Shown: positions 6,859 through 13,528 of the stretch, piece by piece
Layout: each line of letters begins with the position of its first letter
Numbering within the stretch: the stretch's first letter is position 1
Origin: Robiginitomaculum sp.
Lineage (GTDB): Bacteria > Pseudomonadota > Alphaproteobacteria > Caulobacterales > Maricaulaceae
Assembly: GCA_026993275.1 (NCBI GenBank)
Contig: JALWUB010000384.1
Location: forward strand, 1 to 13,528
Direction of reading: 5' to 3'
DNA length: 13,528 nt
Program-made: the position numbers and the translations under genes
The notes under the pieces: generated by a model
Databases searched by the model: none
The model's input: the letters and a program-made list of their open reading frames with translations, nothing else
What the model was told of the DNA's origin: nothing

Positions 6859-9800
6859 CTATGGCTTGTCTTCGGTGCCTTGCGACGCTTTCATGTTCTC
6901 ACCGGGAGAATCTTGCGCCTCGGGCTTTGGCGCCGGAGCGGCCCCGGCATTGCCATTGCCGCCTTCGAATATGCGGCGCAAGACACCCGGTGTCAGGGCC
7001 GACAGCGGGTTGACGACCACTTCGAGGGCATCATATGGCCCCTTCACCCGGTAGGACACGCCGATCACGCCCTCGCCCTTGCGTGAGACCAGCACATTGC
7101 CCAGCACGGGAATGTTGCCCAGTATGGAATTGAGGGTATAGGACGGCGCCAGCGCCCCGCTCAGGGACATGGTCTTGCCCACCAGATCGACCGTCCCGCT
7201 GGCCGTGATGCCAAGCGCCGGGCCTGTCGCCCTGGATTTGCCGATTTTCAGAATGCCGTGATCAAACTCCAGCGGGGCAACGAGTTTGCGGAATCCCAGG
7301 CCCTCACCATTCATGGAATCGGCAATGCCGGTGAGCGAGCCCAGAGACAGGATTTTCGCCATGACCGGCACATTGCCCAGCTTGAAGTCTGTCATTGTGA
7401 GCAGCACCTTGGTGGTCTGCGTCTTGCCGTCGCCAAGGACGCCGTCGATTTGCAAATGCCCGCCTTGGACCCGGCTCAGGCCAAACAATGCCTCAATCAC
7501 CATGCCGGCATCATCGGTTTGCGCCATGATGCGGTGTTTCCCCAGCGCATCCTTGCCGATGGTGATAACGGCCTTTCCGTTTGGCGTGTTGGCATGAAAG
7601 TCCATGCTTTCAATCTGTTGGGTTGATTTCTTGAAGTCGAGAACACCATCGGTCAGCGTCATGCGGTCAGATACCAGCGCCCGGTCAAAATCGACATGGG
7701 CGCGCACGCCAATATCGACCGTGTTGCCGACGCCGCGTGCCAGACCGCGCACAAAGCCGCGCGCATCCAGGGCTTTTGCCGTGCTGTTGACGAGAAAGGC
7801 GCCATCGCTGTCCCGTTTGATGCTGGCGGTAAAATCGAACAGCCCATCCATGCTGGCGCGATAGATATGCGCGCTTTGCAGGCCGCCCTTGGGCGCAATG
7901 GAAAAGTCGGCGTTCAGGGCAAAGCCTTGCGTGCTGGCCTCAAGGCCGGTGATGTCATAACCGCCATCGGGACGGCGTTTGAGCGTGAAGCCTGCCGCGC
8001 CGGGCTGTCCGGCCGGCTTTACCCATTGCGTGCCGGGAGACATCAGGCGCGCCTTGGTCAGATCGGCGGTAAATCCGGCTGACGCCAGGTTGAGGCCTTC
8101 GCCAACGCTGTGCATGTGCAGGCTGAGCGGGCCATCCAGAAACAAGCGGGTCGGGATGCCCAGGCCATCAAAAACACGGGAGTCCACCACAGTATCGATA
8201 TCCAGAGTGGTCCGCGGCTCGTTTTGCGGGAAAAACCGCTCCTGCCAGGTGAACTTTCCCGGGACCGGGCCGATCTTGCCTTCGCCGTCCACGATCATGC
8301 CATTGGGATCGGCGCTGAATTTGGCCGAGGCATCCGTAATGTCCTTGCCCGCAACCAGCCCCTTCACCTTGATCTTGTCGTAAACGCCAGTGGCGCCAAA
8401 GCCGATCTGCCGGACCGGAACCTGGACCCGCATCGGCCGGTCAATGATAAACTCAACCGTGCCCTGGCCACTGATGGACGATGGAGAGAGGCCAAAGCGG
8501 CTGACAAAACCGAGAGGCTGTTCGTCAAGAAGCGTGACAACGTCCTGCAATGGTCCGCGGGCCCGGGCGCCGAAATGCGCGGTAACACCCTTGGGATGCA
8601 GCCGCGGAATCTGCACAAAGCCGTCCGTCAGTTCCGTATCCAGGATTGTGGCGCGGGTCATCTGAAGATCAAAGCGGTTGCCGCGCAAAATCCCGGTGCC
8701 CTCGGCATTGGCAATGGGCGTCATGGCGTGGACAAAATGCGAATGCCCGCCATCATACGCGAATGACAGGGTGAGCATGTCATTTTCAAGATTGGCATCT
8801 TGCAAAATGTGCTGCGGCAAGTTCACCTTCATGACAAAGTCATGCAGGCGCGCATCCAGCACATTGTTGGCTATCCATACCCTGCCCCCCTGCGCCAGCC
8901 GGACAGGCCAGAGCGCCAGGATTCCGGCCGGTGAGATTTGCCCTTCGCTTCTGGCATCAAGGGTGAGCAATGGCGCGCCGGCCGCGCGCCCGTGGCCCGG
9001 CAAATCCAGCCTGGCGGCGCCGCGCAGGGACAGGCCTGCGTAATCAATCCTGAACCGGTCAATCTGCGCCCTGCCCTCTGCCGGTTTGAACGTGCCGCCA
9101 AAGGTGGCACTGTCAAGCGCCAGGGGCCGCTCGAAAACCCCTGGCGGCGCCAGCATCAGGTGTTCGAAATCCAGATCAAAGCCGACAGTCTGCCCCATTG
9201 CCAGGCGGGCTGGGTCAAGGCCTGTTATGCTGCCCTTGAGTATGCCGGAGAGCGCCGGGGACTGCACGCGCGCCAGGGCAATGTTGACCGCGCCCGCAAC
9301 CGGGTCAAACGCCATGACAAGATCGGCCTGATCCACCGCAATCCGGTGCGTTTGATCGTGCCAGCTGCCCGGACCGATACGGATGCGGCCATCGGCGCTG
9401 CGCAACAGCCCGTCCATGCCGGTGGTGAAGCTGATCTGCGCATCAAGCGGGGCATCCAGCCCCCTGAGCCAGCGCCAGGGGCCGTCTGTCTGTGGCAACA
9501 GGGCGGCGGGAACCGCGTTGCTGAGGGTCAGTTCGGCGCTCATGCGGGAAAAATCAATGCGCGAAAAGGCGTTCATGGAAAGCGAGGCCGTACCCTCGGC
9601 GCTTTGGATTTCCCCCTGGGCGCTGGCAATGATGCGATCGCCGCGGCGCACAAAGCGCACATTGGTCTCCGGCGCGACCCAGTTGATGCCGCTGCGCTCA
9701 TCAACAAAATGCAGCACGGCGCCGCGCATGGCCAACACCTTCAACCGGCGAAGGGCCTTGGCGAGCGATCCCTTTTGCCCGGCTGGCCCGGGCGATGCGC

Positions 9801-10323
9801 CCGGCTGCACCGGGGCAATCCGTTCCGGCGCGCCAAAGCCGCCGCCCAGGGCACCATTGGCCCGCCTGACAATGGAAAATTCGCCGCCCAGGCTGGTCAG
9901 GCGCTGCAAAACCGCCTTGCCCTTGAGCAAGCCCGCCGCCGACAGGCCCACATCAATCTGCGGCGTCTGGATCAGCACCCTGCCATCGGCATCCAGCACC
10001 CGGACATTGCGCGCGGCGATAACGAGGGCACGCTCCTCGGGCGACCAGTCTGCTTGCAGCGCGCCAATCTGTGCACTGCTGGCAGAAAAGACCTGCTGCA
10101 AGGCGGCTTCAGCATCATCGCGCAGAAATTCAAGGGAAACCGGCCCCTGCGCCAACCGCCAGGCCAATCCGCCTGCAAGCGCCAGGGCCAGCGCCAGCAC
10201 CAGGGTCAGCAGTTCCAGGGCGTGGCCGCCAGCAGACTGCCAGAACCGTGCCCGCAGCAGTGGCTGAAGCAAACGCCATCCGGGAAAGTGCCGGGGGCTG
10301 GTATGGGGGGCGCTTTGCTTCAC
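6859..10323 (-). CDS. AsmA/YhdP-like (DUF3971) envelope protein
   Basis: Large inner-membrane-anchored periplasmic protein of about 1154 residues. It has a short cytoplasmic N-terminus, one membrane segment (about 34-57, rich in Leu and Ala), then a DUF3971-like region beginning GPVSLEFLRDDAEAALQQV. A long repetitive beta-rich body and a C-terminal AsmA-like module follow (MAKILSLGSLTGI, GKTMSLSGALAPSYTLNSIL, VKGPYDALEVVVNPLS); the last 30 residues are Gly/Ala/Pro-rich and low complexity. YhdP/AsmA/TamB proteins are bridge-like proteins implicated in phospholipid movement to the outer membrane; that role is inferred from the family. The frame stays open past the start, but extending to ATG 10836 would run antisense through bcp. 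I prefer GTG 10323; TTG 10338 is an alternative, and neither has a strong SD. It is divergent from bcp, so the control regions must overlap. Confidence 0.88.
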   Translation of the reverse strand: MKQSAPHTSPRHFPGWRLLQPLLRARFWQSAGGHALELLTLVLALALALAGGLAWRLAQGPVSLEFLRDDAEAALQQVFSASSAQIGALQADWSPEERALVIAARNVRVLDADGRVLIQTPQIDVGLSAAGLLKGKAVLQRLTSLGGEFSIVRRANGALGGGFGAPERIAPVQPGASPGPAGQKGSLAKALRRLKVLAMRGAVLHFVDERSGINWVAPETNVRFVRRGDRIIASAQGEIQSAEGTASLSMNAFSRIDFSRMSAELTLSNAVPAALLPQTDGPWRWLRGLDAPLDAQISFTTGMDGLLRSADGRIRIGPGSWHDQTHRIAVDQADLVMAFDPVAGAVNIALARVQSPALSGILKGSITGLDPARLAMGQTVGFDLDFEHLMLAPPGVFERPLALDSATFGGTFKPAEGRAQIDRFRIDYAGLSLRGAARLDLPGHGRAAGAPLLTLDARSEGQISPAGILALWPVRLAQGGRVWIANNVLDARLHDFVMKVNLPQHILQDANLENDMLTLSFAYDGGHSHFVHAMTPIANAEGTGILRGNRFDLQMTRATILDTELTDGFVQIPRLHPKGVTAHFGARARGPLQDVVTLLDEQPLGFVSRFGLSPSSISGQGTVEFIIDRPMRVQVPVRQIGFGATGVYDKIKVKGLVAGKDITDASAKFSADPNGMIVDGEGKIGPVPGKFTWQERFFPQNEPRTTLDIDTVVDSRVFDGLGIPTRLFLDGPLSLHMHSVGEGLNLASAGFTADLTKARLMSPGTQWVKPAGQPGAAGFTLKRRPDGGYDITGLEASTQGFALNADFSIAPKGGLQSAHIYRASMDGLFDFTASIKRDSDGAFLVNSTAKALDARGFVRGLARGVGNTVDIGVRAHVDFDRALVSDRMTLTDGVLDFKKSTQQIESMDFHANTPNGKAVITIGKDALGKHRIMAQTDDAGMVIEALFGLSRVQGGHLQIDGVLGDGKTQTTKVLLTMTDFKLGNVPVMAKILSLGSLTGIADSMNGEGLGFRKLVAPLEFDHGILKIGKSRATGPALGITASGTVDLVGKTMSLSGALAPSYTLNSILGNIPVLGNVLVSRKGEGVIGVSYRVKGPYDALEVVVNPLSALTPGVLRRIFEGGNGNAGAAPAPKPEAQDSPGENMKASQGTEDKP

Positions 10324-10349
10324 AAGAGACGTGTCCAATCCGTTTGCGT

Positions 10350-10358
10350 TGGTATAAT
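10350..10358 (+). promoter_or_regulatory. Extended -10 promoter of bcp
   Basis: TGGTATAAT matches the extended -10 consensus TGnTATAAT exactly, with the TATAAT hexamer at 10353-10358. No good -35 is present (GTGTCC at 10331-10336 is the closest), as expected for extended -10 promoters. It implies a leader of about 37 nt before ATG 10402. It lies only 27 bp from the proposed start of the divergent AsmA-like gene. Confidence 0.6.
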
Positions 10359-10401
10359 CATTGGCGCATAACCCGGCCCATGCCTCAAGAGGAGTATCAA
10401 G

Positions 10402-10887
10402 ATGAGCACCATGCCTGAACCTGGCTCGCCTGCCCCGGATTTCACCCTGCCGCGGGACGGCGGCGGAACCGTGTCCTTGCATGATTTTCGCGGCAAGATC
10501 GTGGTTCTCTATTTCTATCCCAAAGACGACACCACGGGCTGCACCAAGGAAGCCATCGGGTTTTCCGAAAACATCGACGACTTCGCAAAGGCCGGTGCCA
10601 CCGTGATTGGCGTCTCTAAAGACAGCCCCCAAAAACATGACAAATTCAAGGCAAAATATGATTTGAAGGTGATATTGGCTGCTGATGAAAACCTGGACGT
10701 GATCAAGGCTTATGGGGTCTGGGTCGAAAAAAGCATGTATGGGCGGCGCTATATGGGCACCCAAAGGGCGACATTCCTGATCGATGCAAACGGCAAGGTT
10801 GCAAAGGTCTGGCCCAAGGTGAAGCTCAAGGACCATGTCAGCGAGGTGCTCGAAGCGGTCAGGGCGCTGGCTGCTGACAGCGCCTGA
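10402..10887 (+). CDS. bcp: Bcp-type thioredoxin-dependent peroxiredoxin, single cysteine
   Basis: Cytoplasmic thiol peroxidase that reduces hydrogen peroxide and organic hydroperoxides; this family is AhpC/TSA-like, BCP/PrxQ subgroup. It has 161 residues, normal length. The thioredoxin-like fold is visible as PAPDFTLP, VVLYFYPKDDTTGCTKEA with peroxidatic Cys47, VIGVSKDSPQKHDKFKAKY and TFLIDANGKVAKVW. The usual resolving cysteine five residues on is replaced by Ile (GCTKEAI), and Cys47 is the only cysteine, so it must be regenerated through an external thiol. This variant is common in alphaproteobacterial Bcp proteins as far as I know. ATG 10402 has AGGAG (10390-10394) 7 nt upstream. It seems monocistronic: 220 nt separate it from the next gene. 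Confidence 0.95.
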   Translation: MSTMPEPGSPAPDFTLPRDGGGTVSLHDFRGKIVVLYFYPKDDTTGCTKEAIGFSENIDDFAKAGATVIGVSKDSPQKHDKFKAKYDLKVILAADENLDVIKAYGVWVEKSMYGRRYMGTQRATFLIDANGKVAKVWPKVKLKDHVSEVLEAVRALAADSA

Positions 10888-11031
10888 TGTGTAAGCTTGG
10901 CGCGATAATCATTTGATAGTTCAAGCAGTTTTTCCGCGTTTGTGGTTCATTGGTAATGCGCGCACCTGGCGCAGGCCATGCCCCGATGCCAAGCCGCTGT
11001 ATTTATAGGCAGCTTTGTTAAGGTTTTGGCA

Positions 11032-11060
11032 TTGAAATCAGGTTTGCAATCCGCTTTTAT
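11032..11060 (+). promoter_or_regulatory. Weak candidate promoter for the M23-bactofilin pair
   Basis: TTGAAA (11032-11037), 17-nt spacer, TTTTAT (11055-11060). The -35 matches well and the -10 is poor. It lies about 50 nt before the peptidase start in the 220-nt gap after bcp, which otherwise holds nothing I recognise. Confidence 0.3.
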
Positions 11061-11107
11061 GCTGGGCAATCACTGATGGCATCCATGACCGATGCGTGGG
11101 GGATGGT

Positions 11108-12343
11108 ATGATCGCGCAAGTCCTGCAAAGGGCGCGGGGATTTGTTGACGCTGTTTTTCCCGAGCGGCAGATTTATCACCGCAGCAAGGGCGAGGTGCGC
11201 TATATTGCCTTGACGACACGGCAGCAGCTTGCCGCAGTGGGTGCTCTGACCCTGGTGCTGATCTGGTTTCTCTATGCCTCTGCCAGCGTTTTTCTCAGCG
11301 GCCACCTGCTTTCGTCGCAATCCCGGCAGGCCTTTGCCGCACGGATGCATTATCAGCGCCTGATTGCCGAGGCGCGCGCCAAGCAGGCCTCGACCCAGGC
11401 CTTGCTGGACGGGCGCACCAAGGCCTTTGCCAGCGCGGCCGATGAGTTCGAAAACCGCCTGCAAACCCTGAAACTGCTGCTGGAGCAACGCGAAGGCGCT
11501 GATCCGGATGAGGCCCTGCCCGCAGGCAAGGGCGCCAGCCGCTTGATGATCAGCGCCGTGGCCGAAGATCAAACCCCGCGGCGCTCGCGCACACCAGATG
11601 ATGGTGCTCTTGATGCTGCCGGAAAGGTCAGGGACCCGCTGAAGCGGATGGCCATACTGCACCGGCAGGAGGATGAAATCCTGCAACGCGCCGAAGAACA
11701 GACCGAAACCCGCCTTGAAGGCCTCAAGGCGGTGCTGTCCATGACCGGCCTTGGCCTTGACGATATCCTGGCCCAGGACACCACCAAGGCTGGCGGCCCC
11801 CTGATTGCCCTGAAGGAATCCCAGGTGTTTGCGGATGCCCTGTCCCTGGACCCGGGGTTTGCACAGCGGGTGACAAGGCTGGCCGAACGGATTGGTGAAG
11901 CGGACCGTATGGGCGAAATGGTTCATGAAATTCCGCTCGGCAGCCCGCTTTTGGTTGAACACCGGCGCACCAGCGGCTTTGGCACCCGGATCGATCCGAT
12001 CACGCACCGTGTCGCGCATCATTCCGGGCAGGACTTTGGCGCATTCCGCCTGGCCCCCATCGTCGCAACAGCGCCAGGAACCGTGGTTTATGCCGGATGG
12101 CGCGCAGGCTATGGCCGGCTTGTCGAGATCGACCATGGCATGGGCTTCAGGACCCGGTATGGCCACATGGCCAAGATCAAGGTCAAGCGCGGCCAGAAGG
12201 TACGCGCCGGCCAGCAGATTGGCGCCATGGGGTCAAGCGGACGCAGTACGGGCGTTCACTTGCACTATGAAGTGTGGTTCAAAGGAAGACCGTATGATCC
12301 TCAAAAATTTCTGAAAGCTGGCCTCTATGTTCAAAATGGGTAA
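11108..12343 (+). CDS. Membrane-anchored M23 (LytM/NlpD-like) peptidoglycan endopeptidase
   Basis: Zinc metallopeptidase predicted to cut peptide cross-links in the periplasmic cell wall. The product has 411 residues: a short cytoplasmic N-terminus, one membrane segment (about 42-64), a helical coiled-coil-like stretch (about 70-235), and a C-terminal M23 domain (about 280-400). The zinc and catalytic set looks intact: His305 and Asp309 in HSGQDFG, His353 in YGHM, and His384/His386 in GVHLHYEV, so it should be active rather than a degenerate activator. I choose ATG 11108 with GGGGGA close upstream; GTG 11096 in the same frame would add four residues. The 3' end overlaps the bactofilin gene by 17 nt, indicating co-translation. 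Similar M23-bactofilin pairs are known in Alphaproteobacteria, where the peptidase (LmdC type) and bactofilin act together in cell shaping and budding. Confidence 0.93.
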   Translation: MIAQVLQRARGFVDAVFPERQIYHRSKGEVRYIALTTRQQLAAVGALTLVLIWFLYASASVFLSGHLLSSQSRQAFAARMHYQRLIAEARAKQASTQALLDGRTKAFASAADEFENRLQTLKLLLEQREGADPDEALPAGKGASRLMISAVAEDQTPRRSRTPDDGALDAAGKVRDPLKRMAILHRQEDEILQRAEEQTETRLEGLKAVLSMTGLGLDDILAQDTTKAGGPLIALKESQVFADALSLDPGFAQRVTRLAERIGEADRMGEMVHEIPLGSPLLVEHRRTSGFGTRIDPITHRVAHHSGQDFGAFRLAPIVATAPGTVVYAGWRAGYGRLVEIDHGMGFRTRYGHMAKIKVKRGQKVRAGQQIGAMGSSGRSTGVHLHYEVWFKGRPYDPQKFLKAGLYVQNG

Positions 12344-12839
12344 GGACGCCAACCGCAGGGGAGATGCTTCCATCCCCGCCCCCACTGGCACGGATAAGAA
12401 AATGACACGCAACTCGACTCCATCGATTCTCAGCGCCGATCTGGTGATTACCGGCACGCTCAAGACCCAGGGAGAGGTCCAGCTTGATGGCATGATTGAA
12501 GGCGATATTCGCGCCAAATCCCTGACCATTGGGGAAAAGGCCACCGTCAAGGGCGAGATCCTTGCTGAAACCATCACTGTGCGCGGCAAGGTGATCGGCA
12601 AGATGCGGGCCCGGCAAATCCAGTTGTCCGCCACCTCCCATGTGGAGGGGGACATTGTCCATTCGACCCTGTCCATGGAAAACGGGGCCTATTTCGAGGG
12701 GCAATGCCATCATGACAATGACCCCCTGGGCGTCCGTAAAGGTCCGGCAAAGCCCAGCGCGCCTGCCGCGTCAGGCAATACCCAGGCCGCAAACGCGACT
12801 GTGCGGACCGACACGGCCATGGGCGCCAAGAAGTCCTGA
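12327..12839 (+). CDS. Bactofilin (DUF583/PF04519) cytoskeletal protein
   Basis: Polymer-forming cytoskeletal scaffold on the cytoplasmic face of the membrane. It has 170 residues in three parts: a disordered basic N-terminus (1-30, starting MFKMGK), a central right-handed beta-helix built from short hydrophobic repeats (about 34-125), and a polar Ala/Pro-rich tail. The core shows the family pattern: SILSADLVITGTLKTQGEVQ, LDGMIEGDIRAKSLTIGE and VEGDIVHSTLSMENGAYFEG. There is no membrane segment; bactofilins often bind membrane through a short N-terminal hydrophobic motif such as MF. The start at 12327 lies inside the M23 gene; ATG 12336 is an alternative and neither has a strong SD, which fits translational coupling. 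It probably localises the upstream endopeptidase at sites of curvature or growth. Confidence 0.94.
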   Translation: MFKMGKDANRRGDASIPAPTGTDKKMTRNSTPSILSADLVITGTLKTQGEVQLDGMIEGDIRAKSLTIGEKATVKGEILAETITVRGKVIGKMRARQIQLSATSHVEGDIVHSTLSMENGAYFEGQCHHDNDPLGVRKGPAKPSAPAASGNTQAANATVRTDTAMGAKKS

Positions 12840-12950
12840 GAGCGGGCAGACTGCCCATCCTGACGCACCAAGACAGGCAAACACGGCGTTGTTCTGGACA
12901 AGGCCGAAGCCTTGACCGAGCATCTTTGCGGCATTTCCGGTGACCGCTTT

Positions 12951-13528
12951 TCAGACCATCCGGCTTTGCTCGACGGCCGCGCCGATGAAGCTGGCAAACA
13001 GCGGATGTGGTGCGAAGGGACGGGATTTCAGTTCCGGGTGAAACTGCACGCCTATAAACCAGGGATGGTCGCGCAACTCGATAATCTCGGGCAGCAGACC
13101 GTCAGGGGAAAGCCCTGAAAAGATCAGGCCCTTTTGCTCCAGCTTTTCGCGCCAGGCAATGTTGACTTCATAGCGGTGCCGGTGGCGCTCGCTGATTTCC
13201 TCAACGCCATAAATGCGCCGGGCCAGAGAGCCTTCCGCAAGCCTGGCCGGGTAGGCGCCAAGCCGCATGGTGCCGCCCAGATCATCAGCCTGATTGCGCC
13301 GCTCACGGGTATTGCCGCGGCTCCATTCCGTCATCAGGCCGACAACATGACAGCCGCCAGAGTCAAACTCGCTGGACGTGGCCTGTTTTTCCCCTTGCAG
13401 ATTGCGCGCGGCCTCGATCACCGCCATTTGCATGCCAAAACAGATGCCGAAATACGGCACCTTGTGCTCGCGCGCGAACTTGATGGCGCGAATTTTCCCC
13501 TCGCTGCCCCGCTCGCCAAAACCGCCAG
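12951..13528 (-). CDS. pyrG: CTP synthase, glutamine amidotransferase end (5' part beyond the window)
   Basis: C-terminal 191 codons of the enzyme that makes CTP from UTP, ATP and glutamine. Only part of the class I glutaminase domain is present. It opens with the oxyanion-hole motif [11 protein letters not shown], then the nucleophile motif [10 protein letters not shown] (Cys codon 13440-13442). The CTP synthase-specific stretch [11 protein letters not shown] and the triad His-Glu in [19 protein letters not shown] follow (His codon 13038-13040, Glu 13032-13034). This pattern separates PyrG from other amidotransferases. The catalytic residues are intact and the C-terminus is normal length. 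It converges on the bactofilin gene with 111 bp between, in which I see no T-rich terminator. Confidence 0.96.
   Translation of the reverse strand, partial: GGFGERGSEGKIRAIKFAREHKVPYFGICFGMQMAVIEAARNLQGEKQATSSEFDSGGCHVVGLMTEWSRGNTRERRNQADDLGGTMRLGAYPARLAEGSLARRIYGVEEISERHRHRYEVNIAWREKLEQKGLIFSGLSPDGLLPEIIELRDHPWFIGVQFHPELKSRPFAPHPLFASFIGAAVEQSRMV

Noticed and set aside
8938..10371. 477-codon plus-strand ORF opposite the AsmA-like gene
   Set aside because: The opposite strand has a coherent membrane segment and AsmA-like modules; this one is Arg/Gln/Gly-rich with no family resemblance.
10324..10836. Extension of the AsmA-like gene to an ATG at 10836
   Set aside because: It would be fully antisense to bcp, and the added residues look like reverse-complement bcp rather than a natural N-terminus.
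10993..11018. GCTG/CAGC hairpin after bcp as its terminator
   Set aside because: The stem is only four clean base pairs with a ten-base loop, and the following T content is weak.
12844..12856. GGGCAG-A-CTGCCC inverted repeat after the bactofilin gene as a terminator
   Set aside because: The arms leave a loop too small to form as written, and no T-run follows.

Overview
The window is GC-rich chromosomal DNA from a Gram-negative bacterium, most likely an alphaproteobacterium. The evidence is an rpmI-rplT-pheS-pheT cluster, a YhdP/AsmA-like envelope protein, a one-cysteine Bcp peroxiredoxin, an M23 peptidase-bactofilin pair of the kind known from stalked and budding Alphaproteobacteria, and a palindromic element opening with GTGTCATCCCGG that resembles repeats scattered through alphaproteobacterial genomes. 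I cannot fix the order or genus. No phage, plasmid, CRISPR, tRNA, rRNA or intact insertion sequence is visible.

Layout. Positions 1-1604 (minus strand) hold a TetR-family regulator translationally coupled by an ATGA overlap to an HlyD/YbhG-like lipoprotein adaptor, cut by the left edge; an ABC-type exporter probably follows outside the window. A perfect 11-bp inverted repeat lies between the -35 and -10 of the promoter reading into this pair, the usual arrangement for an autorepressed TetR efflux operon. Positions 1605-2313 have no recognisable gene, look less GC-rich than the rest and may be decayed sequence. Positions 2314-6843 (plus strand) hold a promoter, rpmI, rplT, pheS and pheT: ribosomal proteins bL35 and bL20 and both subunits of phenylalanyl-tRNA synthetase. 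infC is not adjacent. The rplT-pheS gap contains a 70-bp palindromic element and a short leader ORF that overlaps the pheS start; the pheS-pheT gap contains a strong GC hairpin.

Positions 6859-10323 (minus strand) encode a large AsmA/YhdP-like (DUF3971) protein, convergent with pheT across only 15 bp and divergent from bcp. Positions 10402-10887 (plus) encode a Bcp-type peroxiredoxin with an extended -10 promoter. Positions 11108-12839 (plus) encode a membrane-anchored M23 endopeptidase overlapping a bactofilin gene by 17 bp, a probable cell-shape module. Positions 12951-13528 (minus) are the glutaminase end of CTP synthase PyrG, cut by the right edge.

Most of the window is ordinary housekeeping sequence. 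The points most worth a second look are the M23-bactofilin overlap, the operator inside the tetR promoter, the regulatory structures around pheS and pheT, and the gene-free stretch upstream of rpmI. I saw no clearly new multi-gene system.
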